64,000 bases of DNA from the NCBI GenBank assembly GCA_964348665.1, contig CAYGDP010000002.1:183833-247832 (forward strand), given 5' to 3'. The position numbers and the translations under genes are program-made. Source of the DNA: CAYGDP01 sp964348665. GTDB lineage: Bacteria > Verrucomicrobiota > Verrucomicrobiia > Palsa-1439 > CAYGDP01. Below, one piece after another: positions 31,401 through 39,098 of the stretch (positions are counted from its first letter, which is position 1; every line of letters starts with the position of its first letter). The notes below the pieces were generated by a model. That model was not told the origin of the DNA. It worked only from the letters and a program-made list of their open reading frames with translations, and did no database searches.

Positions 31401-32761
31401 TCGGCGATTTCGATTCCTCCCGGAATATACGAAGAGCCAAAGATTTCTTGGTGCGCGCCCACAACCGACGTGTCGAGGAAGAGTTCGAGGAGACCTGATT
31501 CAAACGATGGATTTGCGCCGAGGTCTGGCGTTAGTCCTGCCAGCAAACCACTACTCGGATCAATGAGGAACATTCTTGCGCCCGGTTGTCTCTGCTCAAT
31601 GCCAATTGCGGGCACTTTCTTGAAAAAGTTGTAATCGCCATTTCGCAGGGGATTCGCAGGCGCCGTCACTGGATTACCGTCCTTGTCGGTCGGATTCCCG
31701 TCTTCGATCCAAGCTCGATCCGGAATGTTTGGTATGGCTTGGTAGGGCATGAAACCGTGTTCCTTATTTATCACGTTGAAATCAAAACCAACTGCTTTTG
31801 CCGACCATACCTTACGCGCGACGTCACCACCTCCAATATTGTCATCTGGGTTTTTCGATAGCAGATAAGGATCGAAATAATTCCACTTGCCACCAAACCA
31901 AACCTCAACTGCGGCTTCCTGATACCAGTATTCGAATCCTTGAGCAAACATGGCCGACGGTTTCGCAAGCGTAACATTGACCTCTCTAGCTGGAAACCCG
32001 AGTTCGCGGACAAGAGATGCAAAGAGTACGGCGTGGTCGTGACAGATGAATCCTGTCTGGCCGATGTCCTCATACCGCTGAGTCTGTGGATTCCACCCAC
32101 GTATGCGGCCTTGGTTACTGAAATCGTTCTGTGTCATCGGATTGCCGATACCGAGCAGTTCCGCATTTATCCAACTTAGAATTTCACTTGGAGTTGACCG
32201 TAGATTCGGGTTAACGTCCGGCGATAACAAATCTTCCACGAAATTCATGATGTTGGTCATGTATTGGTCAAATTCCGCGGCGTTTTGCGGTGGCGCGGGA
32301 AATTTTGGCTGGGGATCATTGTATTTGGCGGCAAAAGCGGCGATGTCACCGCGATCGAGTGGCTGCTCGCCCGCGTCACGCTTACCGTTGCCGTTCAAAT
32401 CGTGATTGTTCGGGTCGCCAGCTTTCCCACCAACACCATCGGTGTTGTATCGGAGGTCGCCGCCCACGAAGAAATTCCAGTAACCGGGGTGGAGCTTAGC
32501 GTCTTTCAAAGTCTGTGAGAGTAGGTCGCGTTGAGTCTTGCCGAGGTCGTTGGGCGAAAAATTATTGTCGGCAACATGATTGTTAGACACGTCTAATGCG
32601 CCTACGAGAGGAGTGCCATCTGGCGCGTAACGTGCTTCAAGTAGTTCGGCGTGCAGATACGTGGCTTCGAGTCGTTGCAATCTCTTCGAGGATTTGGTTG
32701 CCGACCGCCTCGTTATACTTCGAGGTAATAACTTCGCCACAATTTTTCGGTTTCTATTCAT
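28478..32761 (-). CDS. giant LE.R-motif surface protein: transglutaminase-like, LamG, Calx-beta, FG-GAP
   Basis: A 1427-residue probable secreted protein. ATG 32761 has AAGGA upstream. A basic N-terminus leads into LHAELLEARYAPDGTPLVG, the exported-protein motif shared with the two small genes upstream. Residues 160-330 resemble a transglutaminase core: TGFICHDHAVLFASLVRELG supplies the Cys, and the later strand EAAVEVWFGGKWNYFDPY supplies the Asp, but the usual His before VEVW is replaced by Ala, so it may be inactive. After a Calx-beta domain (about 530-640) come a LamG/concanavalin-like domain (about 675-870), four more Calx-beta domains (880-1330, each ending near a NDD or DDD) and FG-GAP repeats (ADLNGDGLEDRAAIA, EDFDDDGVMDISVA). 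Third and only full-length member of a tandem cassette array. Confidence 0.85.
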   Translation of the reverse strand: MNRNRKIVAKLLPRSITRRSATKSSKRLQRLEATYLHAELLEARYAPDGTPLVGALDVSNNHVADNNFSPNDLGKTQRDLLSQTLKDAKLHPGYWNFFVGGDLRYNTDGVGGKAGDPNNHDLNGNGKRDAGEQPLDRGDIAAFAAKYNDPQPKFPAPPQNAAEFDQYMTNIMNFVEDLLSPDVNPNLRSTPSEILSWINAELLGIGNPMTQNDFSNQGRIRGWNPQTQRYEDIGQTGFICHDHAVLFASLVRELGFPAREVNVTLAKPSAMFAQGFEYWYQEAAVEVWFGGKWNYFDPYLLSKNPDDNIGGGDVARKVWSAKAVGFDFNVINKEHGFMPYQAIPNIPDRAWIEDGNPTDKDGNPVTAPANPLRNGDYNFFKKVPAIGIEQRQPGARMFLIDPSSGLLAGLTPDLGANPSFESGLLELFLDTSVVGAHQEIFGSSYIPGGIEIADSADATSATGVTAETIVVVEPTSPEYCIYVWSASSSTTSYEILTSVTGGAVLNMEPSYTGTVEPGDPQLVTCLPRITVNNPALVSEGNTDINNITFTVSLDRDPFETVTLMARTADLELNPPLGSPGNGAAKADVDYTTTVYPAANPITFALGDPLTKTITVPIHGDTISEFNEMFRLILEPVPGVPLNAIFADAEGIGVIEDDDGDPITPNDCALNPLPGLVSCWKGEGNFSDSADGNGGGPVGNVTFAPGILGNAFSLDGFQDGVNLGNPANLQRQNFTISAWIRSGQQVGQDPEHGGPWGEILCYGYRGYCLGLAGDGHPFLSEVGIGNIGGGTSVSDTQWHHLAVSTVNGNVLFYVDGVSAGGGFYNPTYLFTTNVDIGARGDDTSGSFFGQIDEVQFYNRALTADEVHRLYDMATVLPMVSVLNAIASEGDEGSTEYQFPLRVTPSAPHYVAVYYTTADFTATVTDHDYEPKSEIAIIPPGQNGTIPVLVNGDTKYEITEDFRVNILDRVNATRGNDFGIGRINNDDSIPVISVNDLTEAEGDQATTDFPVVVFLSNPSYQTITVNLSLATGGTSTAGTDFTSFATIPVTFNPDETAKGVIVTVAGDLTYELDETIHVRLSLPTNATLADDTAIVTILNDDPIPVVTISDVSLPEGNAFFGITFPFTVTLSNPSYLPIALVYRTQDGTAKSFGPGDYQAVVSPFTIPAGATTGVIPITIRGDHNPEEDETFFVNLTLDATSTAVLGDDQGQGTILDDDAGYLFIQSARAQREGNGGTLPYVFTVTLLRRQPTKIVTVRFATADGTATLQDNDYQPVNGTLTFGAGETEKTITVLINGDLKAERLEFFRVALSNASNAAIVRGTANGYIRNDDQLITIFSTASAVYADLNGDGLEDRAAIAFEGNAIIVGFGNVQGGFGQEQSYQVEGSAWALAVEDFDDDGVMDISVALLGEELPAIYLGSGDGSFTLI

Positions 32762-32768
32762 GATTCCT

Positions 32769-33179
32769 TCATCTTCTTCGTTCCGATTTGCCGAGTCCAC
32801 CGTAACCCTCGTCTTGAATACTTGCGTACAAAAACTCTATTGCATGACGTAATTCTGTGATTGATATTTTTCTTGAATCGTACTTTACGATCAACTTGTA
32901 ATCACCTGGGCGATACTTCTTCCCAACATAAACCCCGGCCTTTATAACAATCATCTTCACATCAAAAACACCAACGACCTTTCGAAGTTCCTCATCTAGG
33001 TTTGAGCTCGCTCCAGCAGTCGTCGGCCAAGTAACACTCCACTCCACCGTCTTGATTGGGCTGTCCCACGGCTTGCTCCGCAGCGTGCCGCACCCTGCCG
33101 CAAAAAAAACCACGCCCACAGCCGCCGCGCAAAACACCGCCGCGCTTTTTGCTCCGTTCGATTTACTGGTTGTCGTCAT
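32769..33179 (-). CDS. small lipoprotein, cassette copy 1 (next to the giant protein)
   Basis: A 136-residue protein. ATG 33179 has GAGGAG upstream. The signal peptide ends in VFFAAGCGTLRSKPWDSP, with a lipobox Cys, so the protein is probably anchored to a membrane by lipid. The mature part shares SKPWDSPIKTVEW and YKLIVKYDSRKIS with two paralogues at 33562-33975 and 34311-34760. Its stop is 7 bases before the giant LE.R protein, so the two are very likely co-translated partners. No known family is recognised. Confidence 0.75.
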   Translation of the reverse strand: MTTTSKSNGAKSAAVFCAAAVGVVFFAAGCGTLRSKPWDSPIKTVEWSVTWPTTAGASSNLDEELRKVVGVFDVKMIVIKAGVYVGKKYRPGDYKLIVKYDSRKISITELRHAIEFLYASIQDEGYGGLGKSERRR

Positions 33180-33214
33180 TACGTTTCTCCTCATGGGCTT
33201 CGATTTATGGCAGA

Positions 33215-33547
33215 TTACGCGCACCGTTGCAAACCGGCTTTCACACCGCCCACGAAGAAATTCCAGTAGCCGGGGTGTATGGCCGTGTTTTTCAATGTCT
33301 GCGCGAGTTGGTCGCGTTGAGTCTTACCAAGATCGTTTGGCGAAAAATTATTGTCGGCAACATGATTGTTGGACACGTCTAATGCGCCTACGAGGGGAGT
33401 GCCATCTGGCGCGTGGCGTGCTTCAAGTAGTTCGAGAATTAACGATGACGGCCAGGTTCGCCTCCGCGATTTCGACTTCTTGTTATTGATTTGCCGTGTA
33501 GTGACATGGACAATGAATTTCTTTGCAATGTAACACAACTTATTCAT
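33215..33547 (-). CDS. truncated LE.R-motif protein, cassette copy 2
   Basis: A 110-residue protein whose ATG 33547 is preceded by AAAGGAGGG. After a basic N-terminus it reads ILELLEARHAPDGTPLVGAL and continues nearly identically to the giant protein as far as HPGYWNFFVGG, then ends VKAGLQRCA and stop. The DNA over the shared 120 bases is about 90 per cent identical to the start of the giant gene, so it is a recent duplicate that has lost everything downstream. It may still be exported, since it keeps the whole targeting part and a good ribosome site. The next lipoprotein gene starts 35 bases later. Confidence 0.7.
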   Translation of the reverse strand: MNKLCYIAKKFIVHVTTRQINNKKSKSRRRTWPSSLILELLEARHAPDGTPLVGALDVSNNHVADNNFSPNDLGKTQRDQLAQTLKNTAIHPGYWNFFVGGVKAGLQRCA

Positions 33548-33561
33548 CGGAGCACCCTCCT

Positions 33562-33975
33562 TTAGTATTTATACCATCCTTTTTTCTCGTCCCAGAGTTC
33601 TGGTATTGAAGCTGATTGGTGTGCGACAGCCAGAACTAGGTCTTTGCGCGACATTTTCCTCGAATCGTATTTGATAGCAAGTCGATACTGGCTAGGCCCG
33701 CCCTTTTTCGACATGGGGTATGGCTCGAATGGTTTTGTAAGAGCCATTTTAGCTTCAAGGACTCCATCAAGTTTTTGCAGTTCCAAATCTAATATCCCCC
33801 GAATTCCCGGACTATGTGGCCATTCAACCATCCACTCCACGGTCTTAATCGGGCTATCCCAAGGCTTGCTGTGCAGCGTGCCGCAACCCGCCGTCAGCAT
33901 GCTCACTACCGCCAGCACTACGGCACAAACCCACGCCGCGCAATTCGCGCCAATCAATTTTCTGTTTGTCGTCAT
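33562..33975 (-). CDS. small lipoprotein, cassette copy 2
   Basis: A 137-residue paralogue of the protein at 32769-33179. The start ATG 33975 follows a GAGGAG-type site. The signal peptide AAWVCAVVLAVVSMLTAGCG has a lipobox (LTAGC), then TLHSKPWDSPIKTVEWMVEW and YRLAIKYDSRKMSRKDL. It lies 14 bases upstream of the truncated LE.R protein of the same cassette. Presumably an outer-membrane-facing lipoprotein; function unknown. Confidence 0.75.
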   Translation of the reverse strand: MTTNRKLIGANCAAWVCAVVLAVVSMLTAGCGTLHSKPWDSPIKTVEWMVEWPHSPGIRGILDLELQKLDGVLEAKMALTKPFEPYPMSKKGGPSQYRLAIKYDSRKMSRKDLVLAVAHQSASIPELWDEKKGWYKY

Positions 33976-34010
33976 TTCGTTTCTCCTCATGGACTTCAAT
34001 TTATGGCAGA

Positions 34011-34298
34011 TTACGCGCACCGTTGCAAACCGGCTTTCCCGCCACCCACGAAGTAATTCCAGTAACCGGGGTGAAATCCTGCTTTGGCGAGCACATCTTT
34101 AAGTTCGGTGCGAGCCGTAAGGCCAAGGTCATTGGGGCCAAATCCATTGTCCGCGACCGCAAACAGGTTCGCGCCTTTAGCGTTGACAAGTGGCGTACCA
34201 TCTGGCGCGGATCGTGTTTCGAGAATCTCCGCCGCGAGATGCGTGTCATAGAGTCGCCTTCGCGTTTTTCGGACACCGGTTCGTCGGAATACGCTCAT
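34011..34298 (-). CDS. truncated LE.R-motif protein, cassette copy 3
   Basis: A 95-residue protein with TAGGAG upstream of ATG 34298. It carries AEILETRSAPDGTPLVNAKG and ends HPGYWNYFVGGGKAGLQRCA. It is more diverged from the giant protein than copy 2 is, but has the same end peptide as copy 2, encoded by almost identical DNA that also leads into the next lipoprotein gene. Truncation at the same point in two copies argues either for one truncation followed by duplication or for a functional short form. Confidence 0.7.
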   Translation of the reverse strand: MSVFRRTGVRKTRRRLYDTHLAAEILETRSAPDGTPLVNAKGANLFAVADNGFGPNDLGLTARTELKDVLAKAGFHPGYWNYFVGGGKAGLQRCA

Positions 34299-34310
34299 GT
34301 GGTTCTCCTA

Positions 34311-34760
34311 TTATCTCAATCCCTTTGGGGGTGGTTTCTTGCTGTACCGCCCCCAAATCGCGCGAGCTTCGTTATATTCGTCTACGATTCCACCTTGCTG
34401 GGAAATAGCAGAAGCGAGGTCGTAAGGGGTCAGTTTTCGTGAATCGTAGCGTACTTTTAGGCGGTATAAATTGGGCCCACCCTGCGGAGGCTTCGGACTC
34501 TTGGAAGAATCGAACGCCGAGATGAGTGTCATTTTCGCCTCAATGACGCCATCCAGTTTCCGGATTTCCTCATCCAGGACACCACGAACCACTTGGCTCG
34601 CCGGCCACAAAACTTCCCACTCAACCGTCTTGATCGGATCGTCCCACGGCTTGCTGCGCAGAGTGGCGCAACCTGCCGCCAGCAGGCTCACTACCACTAT
34701 CACTCCGGAGCAAACCCGCGCCGCGCTTCGCACCCCGCTCGATTTTCTGGTTGTCGTCAT
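34311..34760 (-). CDS. small lipoprotein, cassette copy 3
   Basis: A 149-residue paralogue with ATG 34760 preceded by GAGGAGG. The signal peptide ends VVSLLAAGCATLRSKPWDDP (good lipobox LAAGC). The mature part keeps IKTVEWEVLW and YRLKVRYDSRKLTPYDLASA and has a Pro/Lys-rich tail (SKKPPPKGLR). As the most upstream gene of the array, it presumably carries the promoter; nothing clear was recognised in 34761-34887. Confidence 0.75.
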   Translation of the reverse strand: MTTTRKSSGVRSAARVCSGVIVVVSLLAAGCATLRSKPWDDPIKTVEWEVLWPASQVVRGVLDEEIRKLDGVIEAKMTLISAFDSSKSPKPPQGGPNLYRLKVRYDSRKLTPYDLASAISQQGGIVDEYNEARAIWGRYSKKPPPKGLR

Positions 34761-34887
34761 CACGTTCCTCCTCTCTCACCATTCTTGTCGCACGTCGCTC
34801 CTAATTGCTTGGAAGATCATTTTCATGCTGCCGTTTCAATGCCATGACCTTCTTTCGCAATTCCCCAAAAAACTTTCCTTTGGCGCA

Positions 34888-35424
34888 TCATTTCGCGAAG
34901 TAATCGTTCATCTGTTTCTGGAGTTCGCTTTTGATCTCCGCGACTTGCTCCTGTTGTTTGGCCGTCTCCGGGGCGGCTTCCTCACGCGGTCCCATTCGCA
35001 TCTCTAGCCGATACTGTCGCCATGCCAACACACCGCTGATAAAATCCGAGAAATCGCGATTGGCGGCCAGAATGGATTTCATCTGTGGTTTGCTGATGCC
35101 CAGCAATTCCGTCTTCTCGATCGCCGTGCAGGTCGCGCTGCGCGGTTCGCCGGTCACCAGCGAAAACTCGCCAAAGAATTCTCCCGCCTTCAATTCCGCG
35201 CGCAAGACCACTTCGCCCTGCGGATTTTTCGCCGAGACCTCGACTTTGCCGCTTTTGACGATGAAAAACGTGCCATCCCGGTCGCCCTGGCGGCAGATCA
35301 CGGTGCCTTCGGGCACGGTTGCCGAGTCGAGTTCCGCGGCCATCCGTCGCAATTCGCGTTCCGGCAAACCGCCGAGGAATTCTGCGCCTTTGAGCAATTG
35401 GAAATTGCGTTCTACGTCGGCCAT
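34888..35424 (-). CDS. cyclic nucleotide-binding domain protein (paralogue)
   Basis: A 178-residue protein: MADVERNFQLLKGAEFLGGL, then the beta-roll CRQGDRDGTFFIVKSGKVEV and LKAGEFFGEFSLVTGEPRSATC (binding cassette), then a helix FSDFISGVLAWRQYRLEMR and the end IKSELQKQMNDYFAK. It has no DNA-binding domain. Compared with the paralogue at 27667-28356 it lacks the Ala/Lys-rich linker. The two copies bracket the lipoprotein/LE.R array, which suggests that the whole block was duplicated or that both regulate or accompany it. Confidence 0.85.
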   Translation of the reverse strand: MADVERNFQLLKGAEFLGGLPERELRRMAAELDSATVPEGTVICRQGDRDGTFFIVKSGKVEVSAKNPQGEVVLRAELKAGEFFGEFSLVTGEPRSATCTAIEKTELLGISKPQMKSILAANRDFSDFISGVLAWRQYRLEMRMGPREEAAPETAKQQEQVAEIKSELQKQMNDYFAK

Positions 35425-35676
35425 GGCGGTAGACTCTGATAAATCGCGCGTCCTGTCAAGCTACTGCAAGCCGGTACAGAAATTCCCCGTCTGTTACCAA
35501 ATCCCTGGAATAGATCGTTTGGAGTTCAAGCTTTAGCTTGGACCACGCAGAGGCGTGTACTCCGAACCCAGAGATTATTCGCCTTTGAGTACAAACGGGG
35601 TATTTCTGAAGCCGATACTGGCTGATCCCATTAGAAACTGCTAAGGTGTGCGCGGTGTTTGATCTGGAAGGTTCCA

Positions 35677-37482
35677 ATGGCGATTGATTCCAAAGATTAC
35701 ACGGGGGTTACGATCGGCGATTACGAAGTGATCAAACCGCTTGGCAAAGGCGGGATGGGCGTGGTGTATCAAGCGCGGCATCGGTCGCTCGATCGGCTGG
35801 TGGCCATCAAATTGTTGCCGCCACAATTCGCGATGGATACGGAGTTCGTGCAGCGGTTCAATCGCGAAGCGCGGGCGGCGGCGCGGCTCAACCACCCGCA
35901 TATCATCCAGATTTACGACTTTGGAAAGACCGACGAGACCTATTATTTCGTCATGGAATACGTGACGGGCAGCTCGCTCGGCGACCGATTGCGCAGGTTC
36001 GGTCCGCTCCAGGAACCGGGCGCCATCGCGTTTCTGCGGGCGGCGTGCGCGGCGCTCGACGCGGCGCATCGCGCGGGCATCGTACACCGGGACATCAAGC
36101 CGGACAATTTCCTGATTACCGACGATGGCACCGTGAAACTGGGCGATCTCGGCCTCGCGCGGCAGGTGCAGGAGGAATCGAGCCTAACGATGACCGGCAC
36201 GGCGATGGGCACTCCGTTTTACATCTCACCGGAACAGGTCCGCTGCGAACGGGACATTGACGGTCGCACCGACGTGTACTCGCTCGGCGCGACGATGTAT
36301 CATGTGGTTACGGGAGAAGTTCCATTCGGAGGCTCGTCCGCCGCAGTCATTATGGCTCGGCATCTCAACGACCCCGCGCCGTGGCCGAAGGAAAAAAATC
36401 CGCGCTTGAGCGATGGTCTCTGCCATGTAATCGCCAAAATGATGGCCAAAGACCGCGCCGACCGCTACGCGAATGTCGCGGAAATCGTCGCCGACCTCGA
36501 CCGTCTCGAAAGTGGCAACGCGCCGTTGGCGGTCGCGATGCCGCCAAAGCGTTCCACGGTGGTCGTACCAAGCAGCAAAAATCCTTTGAGCGAAATCCCG
36601 ACTTTGATTGAGGCGCCTCGACCGACACTTTCGGAGGCGATGACGGCTGCATCGACGCCTCTGTCGCCGTCGTCACCGGCTCACGCGCGACCGACCCAGA
36701 AATTGATTTGGATGGGGATTGGCATCGGAGCAACGATCCTCGCGTTGGTGGTGCTAGGTTTGTTGCTAACTCCCAAAATGCGGCTGAAACGGCAGGCGAA
36801 ACTGGAGCCGGGGATGCCGCCGATGCCGACCGAATCGGTTTCTTCCCTGCCGGTGCCGGAGGGATTTCGATTTGAACAGGCGTTCAAGATCACCAGCGAC
36901 GTTTCGATCAGCTCCATCTCGCCGCAGAAAAATCTCGATTCGGAAAAAATGCTCGTGGTCAGCCCGAAACATTCGGCGCTGCTGTTTATTGAACCGACCG
37001 TCCTGATGAATCATCTGTTTAGCAAAGCGTTTGAGGGCGGCCGTCCGATGCTGCCGACGCCGATGATGAGCCGGATTGTGCTGGTAGCGCGGCACGTCGA
37101 AACGCCGACGAAAGTGTCGCTCTACCGCGTGATGAGCGCGTGGCAGCCAAGCGCGGTCACCTGGATGCAGGCGCTACCGGGGCAGCCGTGGAAAGCGCCC
37201 GGCGCTGCCGGCGAACCGGATCGGGACAGCCAGGCTGTTGCCAGTGTGACGGTGGACGCGGCCAATAAAGCGTATCTCTTCGAAGTGACTCCTTCTCTGC
37301 GGGCGTGGCGCGAGGATCGGATGCGGGACGGGAAAGTGGAGTTCAACGGCTGGATGTTGGTTGCCGAGGGCGGTGGGACGGTGATGTTCTCCTCGTCCGA
37401 ATGTCCGTTGGAATCAGACTGTCCGCAGGTGGAGATTTTTTTCGCGACAAAAAAATACGGGCGCGGTTTGCGCGATATGTGA
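35677..37482 (+). CDS. membrane Ser/Thr protein kinase with extracytoplasmic DNRLRE-like domain
   Basis: A 601-residue PknB-type kinase. ATG 35677 has GGAAGG upstream. Residues 15-285 are the Hanks kinase domain: GKGGMGVVYQARH (glycine loop), VAIKLLP (Lys), IVHRDIKPDNFLI (catalytic loop), LGDLGLARQ (DLG in place of DFG) and GTPFYISPEQ. After a linker, a single membrane segment (WMGIGIGATILALVVLGLLL) is followed by an outside domain with VSLYRVMSAWQPSAVTWMQA and EFNGWMLVAEGG. That pattern is typical of DNRLRE/CBM96-like carbohydrate-binding modules. The kinase thus has a plausible polysaccharide sensor. It is convergent with the GH57 gene. Confidence 0.88.
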   Translation: MAIDSKDYTGVTIGDYEVIKPLGKGGMGVVYQARHRSLDRLVAIKLLPPQFAMDTEFVQRFNREARAAARLNHPHIIQIYDFGKTDETYYFVMEYVTGSSLGDRLRRFGPLQEPGAIAFLRAACAALDAAHRAGIVHRDIKPDNFLITDDGTVKLGDLGLARQVQEESSLTMTGTAMGTPFYISPEQVRCERDIDGRTDVYSLGATMYHVVTGEVPFGGSSAAVIMARHLNDPAPWPKEKNPRLSDGLCHVIAKMMAKDRADRYANVAEIVADLDRLESGNAPLAVAMPPKRSTVVVPSSKNPLSEIPTLIEAPRPTLSEAMTAASTPLSPSSPAHARPTQKLIWMGIGIGATILALVVLGLLLTPKMRLKRQAKLEPGMPPMPTESVSSLPVPEGFRFEQAFKITSDVSISSISPQKNLDSEKMLVVSPKHSALLFIEPTVLMNHLFSKAFEGGRPMLPTPMMSRIVLVARHVETPTKVSLYRVMSAWQPSAVTWMQALPGQPWKAPGAAGEPDRDSQAVASVTVDAANKAYLFEVTPSLRAWREDRMRDGKVEFNGWMLVAEGGGTVMFSSSECPLESDCPQVEIFFATKKYGRGLRDM

Positions 37483-37492
37483 CGCCGGCGCC

Positions 37493-39079
37493 CTACCGAA
37501 ACACGCGATAATCCAAATGGGGGAAGATATTGTCTCGGCCTTCCAGCGACAGTAAATACGCGAAGTTGATTTCGCCCGCGACCAGTTGCTCGTAGAGATT
37601 GGCGAAGGCGATGAGATGTTCCTTGGCGCGCACGCAGGCGTAGTCCACACTGGTTTTTGTTTTCATGATGAACGCCCAATCGCTGGATTGCGCCAGCAAC
37701 AATTCCCGCGCGGCTTGATTGAGAGCGCGCAGCGGCAAGCCCTCCGCGCTAGGATACCGGTCCGTCAGTTCCAGCATCCGCGCCGTGGCGGCATGAACGT
37801 GCGGATAGAGCCAGTCGTTGGTTTGATCGAGCCAGACTTCGTTGAATCCTTTCGCGCCCCAGGAAGAGGGAGATGGAGTGGCAAGTTGGTGCGTCGGATG
37901 CCGCGTAAGATATTCCGAGGGCGAGATGAGTTGAAACGTTTTTTGGTCGTAGGCAGCCTTGCGAATGAAATAGTTGAGAAATTGCGGGCCTTCAAACCAC
38001 CAATGGCCGAATAATTCCGCGTCATACGGCGCGGTGATGATCGGCGGCTGGCCGCCCATGACACCAGCGAGATGTTCGATCTGTCGTTCGCGGTTGAACA
38101 TGAAATTCGACGCGTGCTCGTCCGCCCGTTTCCGCGCCAGCTCCGGGTCGTACGGCTCTTTATGGTTGGTCTTGCCCGTGATGCGATAGTATTTGATCCC
38201 CGTCATCTTCCGCTCACCCGTCGGCTGGATGTACGGGCGCACGTAATACCAATCGAGATCGAACCCAACGTCGCGGTAAAACTCGCGGTATGCGAAATCT
38301 CCGGGATAGCCCGCGTCTTTGCTCCAGACCTGATGTGAGGTTTCCGTGTCGCGCCCAAACGCGGCGACGCCACTCGGACAAAAAATCGGCGCATACACCC
38401 CCGCGCTCGGCCGCGGCGTCGCGTTCATGATGCCGTGGGTGTCCACGATGAAGTAGCGGATGTTTTCCGCGGCCAACATTTCGTCCACTCCCACGAAGTA
38501 ACCGCATTCCGGCAGCCAAATCCCGCGCGGATCCCGCCCAAAATTTTCCCGATAATGCTGCGCCGCCACGCGGATTTGCGCCCGAACCGCACGCGGCCAA
38601 GGCTGCAGCAGCGGCAAAAAACCGTGCGTTGCGCCGCAGGTCATAATTTCCAGGCCGCCCGCGTCTTGCAACCGCCGAAACGCGCCCGTCAAATCCCGGT
38701 CGTACGTTTTGTCGAACGCCTGCCGACACTCGGCGAAGTGCGCCTGATACATGCGCGCCAGCCATTGAAACGTCGGCTCATTCTCGGTACGTTTGATTTC
38801 TTTCTCCGCCAGCTCCACCCGGCGCGCGATCCATCGCGAGTACCGGGCGCGCAGAAGATCGTCGTTGAACATCGAAACCAAGGGAGGCGTCAAGGTCATC
38901 GTCAATTGCCACGGCACGCCGTCGCGCTGCAACCCGTCCATCATCGCCAACAGAGGAAGATACGTCTCTGTGATTGCCTCAAACAACCAGTCTTCCTCGA
39001 GAAAATCGTCGTGCTCGGGATGTCGCACCCAGGGCAAGTGCGCGTGCAAAAGAATGGAAAGATAACCTTTCGTCGGCAT
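37493..39079 (-). CDS. GH57 family 1,4-alpha-glucan branching enzyme-like
   Basis: A 528-residue glycoside hydrolase family 57 protein. ATG 39079 gives MPTKGYLSILLHAHLPWVRH, the standard start (LHAHLP motif). Further signatures are THGFLPLL, RGIWLPECGYFVG (catalytic Glu nucleophile) and APYDAELFGHWWFEGPQFL (catalytic Asp). The C-terminal helical region (RYPSAEGLPLRALNQAAREL, LLAQSSDWAFIMKT) is typical of the branching enzymes of this family, so a role in glycogen synthesis or trimming is likely. The DUF4912 gene 19 bases upstream is a frequent neighbour of GH57 genes. Confidence 0.9.
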   Translation of the reverse strand: MPTKGYLSILLHAHLPWVRHPEHDDFLEEDWLFEAITETYLPLLAMMDGLQRDGVPWQLTMTLTPPLVSMFNDDLLRARYSRWIARRVELAEKEIKRTENEPTFQWLARMYQAHFAECRQAFDKTYDRDLTGAFRRLQDAGGLEIMTCGATHGFLPLLQPWPRAVRAQIRVAAQHYRENFGRDPRGIWLPECGYFVGVDEMLAAENIRYFIVDTHGIMNATPRPSAGVYAPIFCPSGVAAFGRDTETSHQVWSKDAGYPGDFAYREFYRDVGFDLDWYYVRPYIQPTGERKMTGIKYYRITGKTNHKEPYDPELARKRADEHASNFMFNRERQIEHLAGVMGGQPPIITAPYDAELFGHWWFEGPQFLNYFIRKAAYDQKTFQLISPSEYLTRHPTHQLATPSPSSWGAKGFNEVWLDQTNDWLYPHVHAATARMLELTDRYPSAEGLPLRALNQAARELLLAQSSDWAFIMKTKTSVDYACVRAKEHLIAFANLYEQLVAGEINFAYLLSLEGRDNIFPHLDYRVFR

Positions 39080-39098
39080 GTTGAATGGTCCGGCGGCT

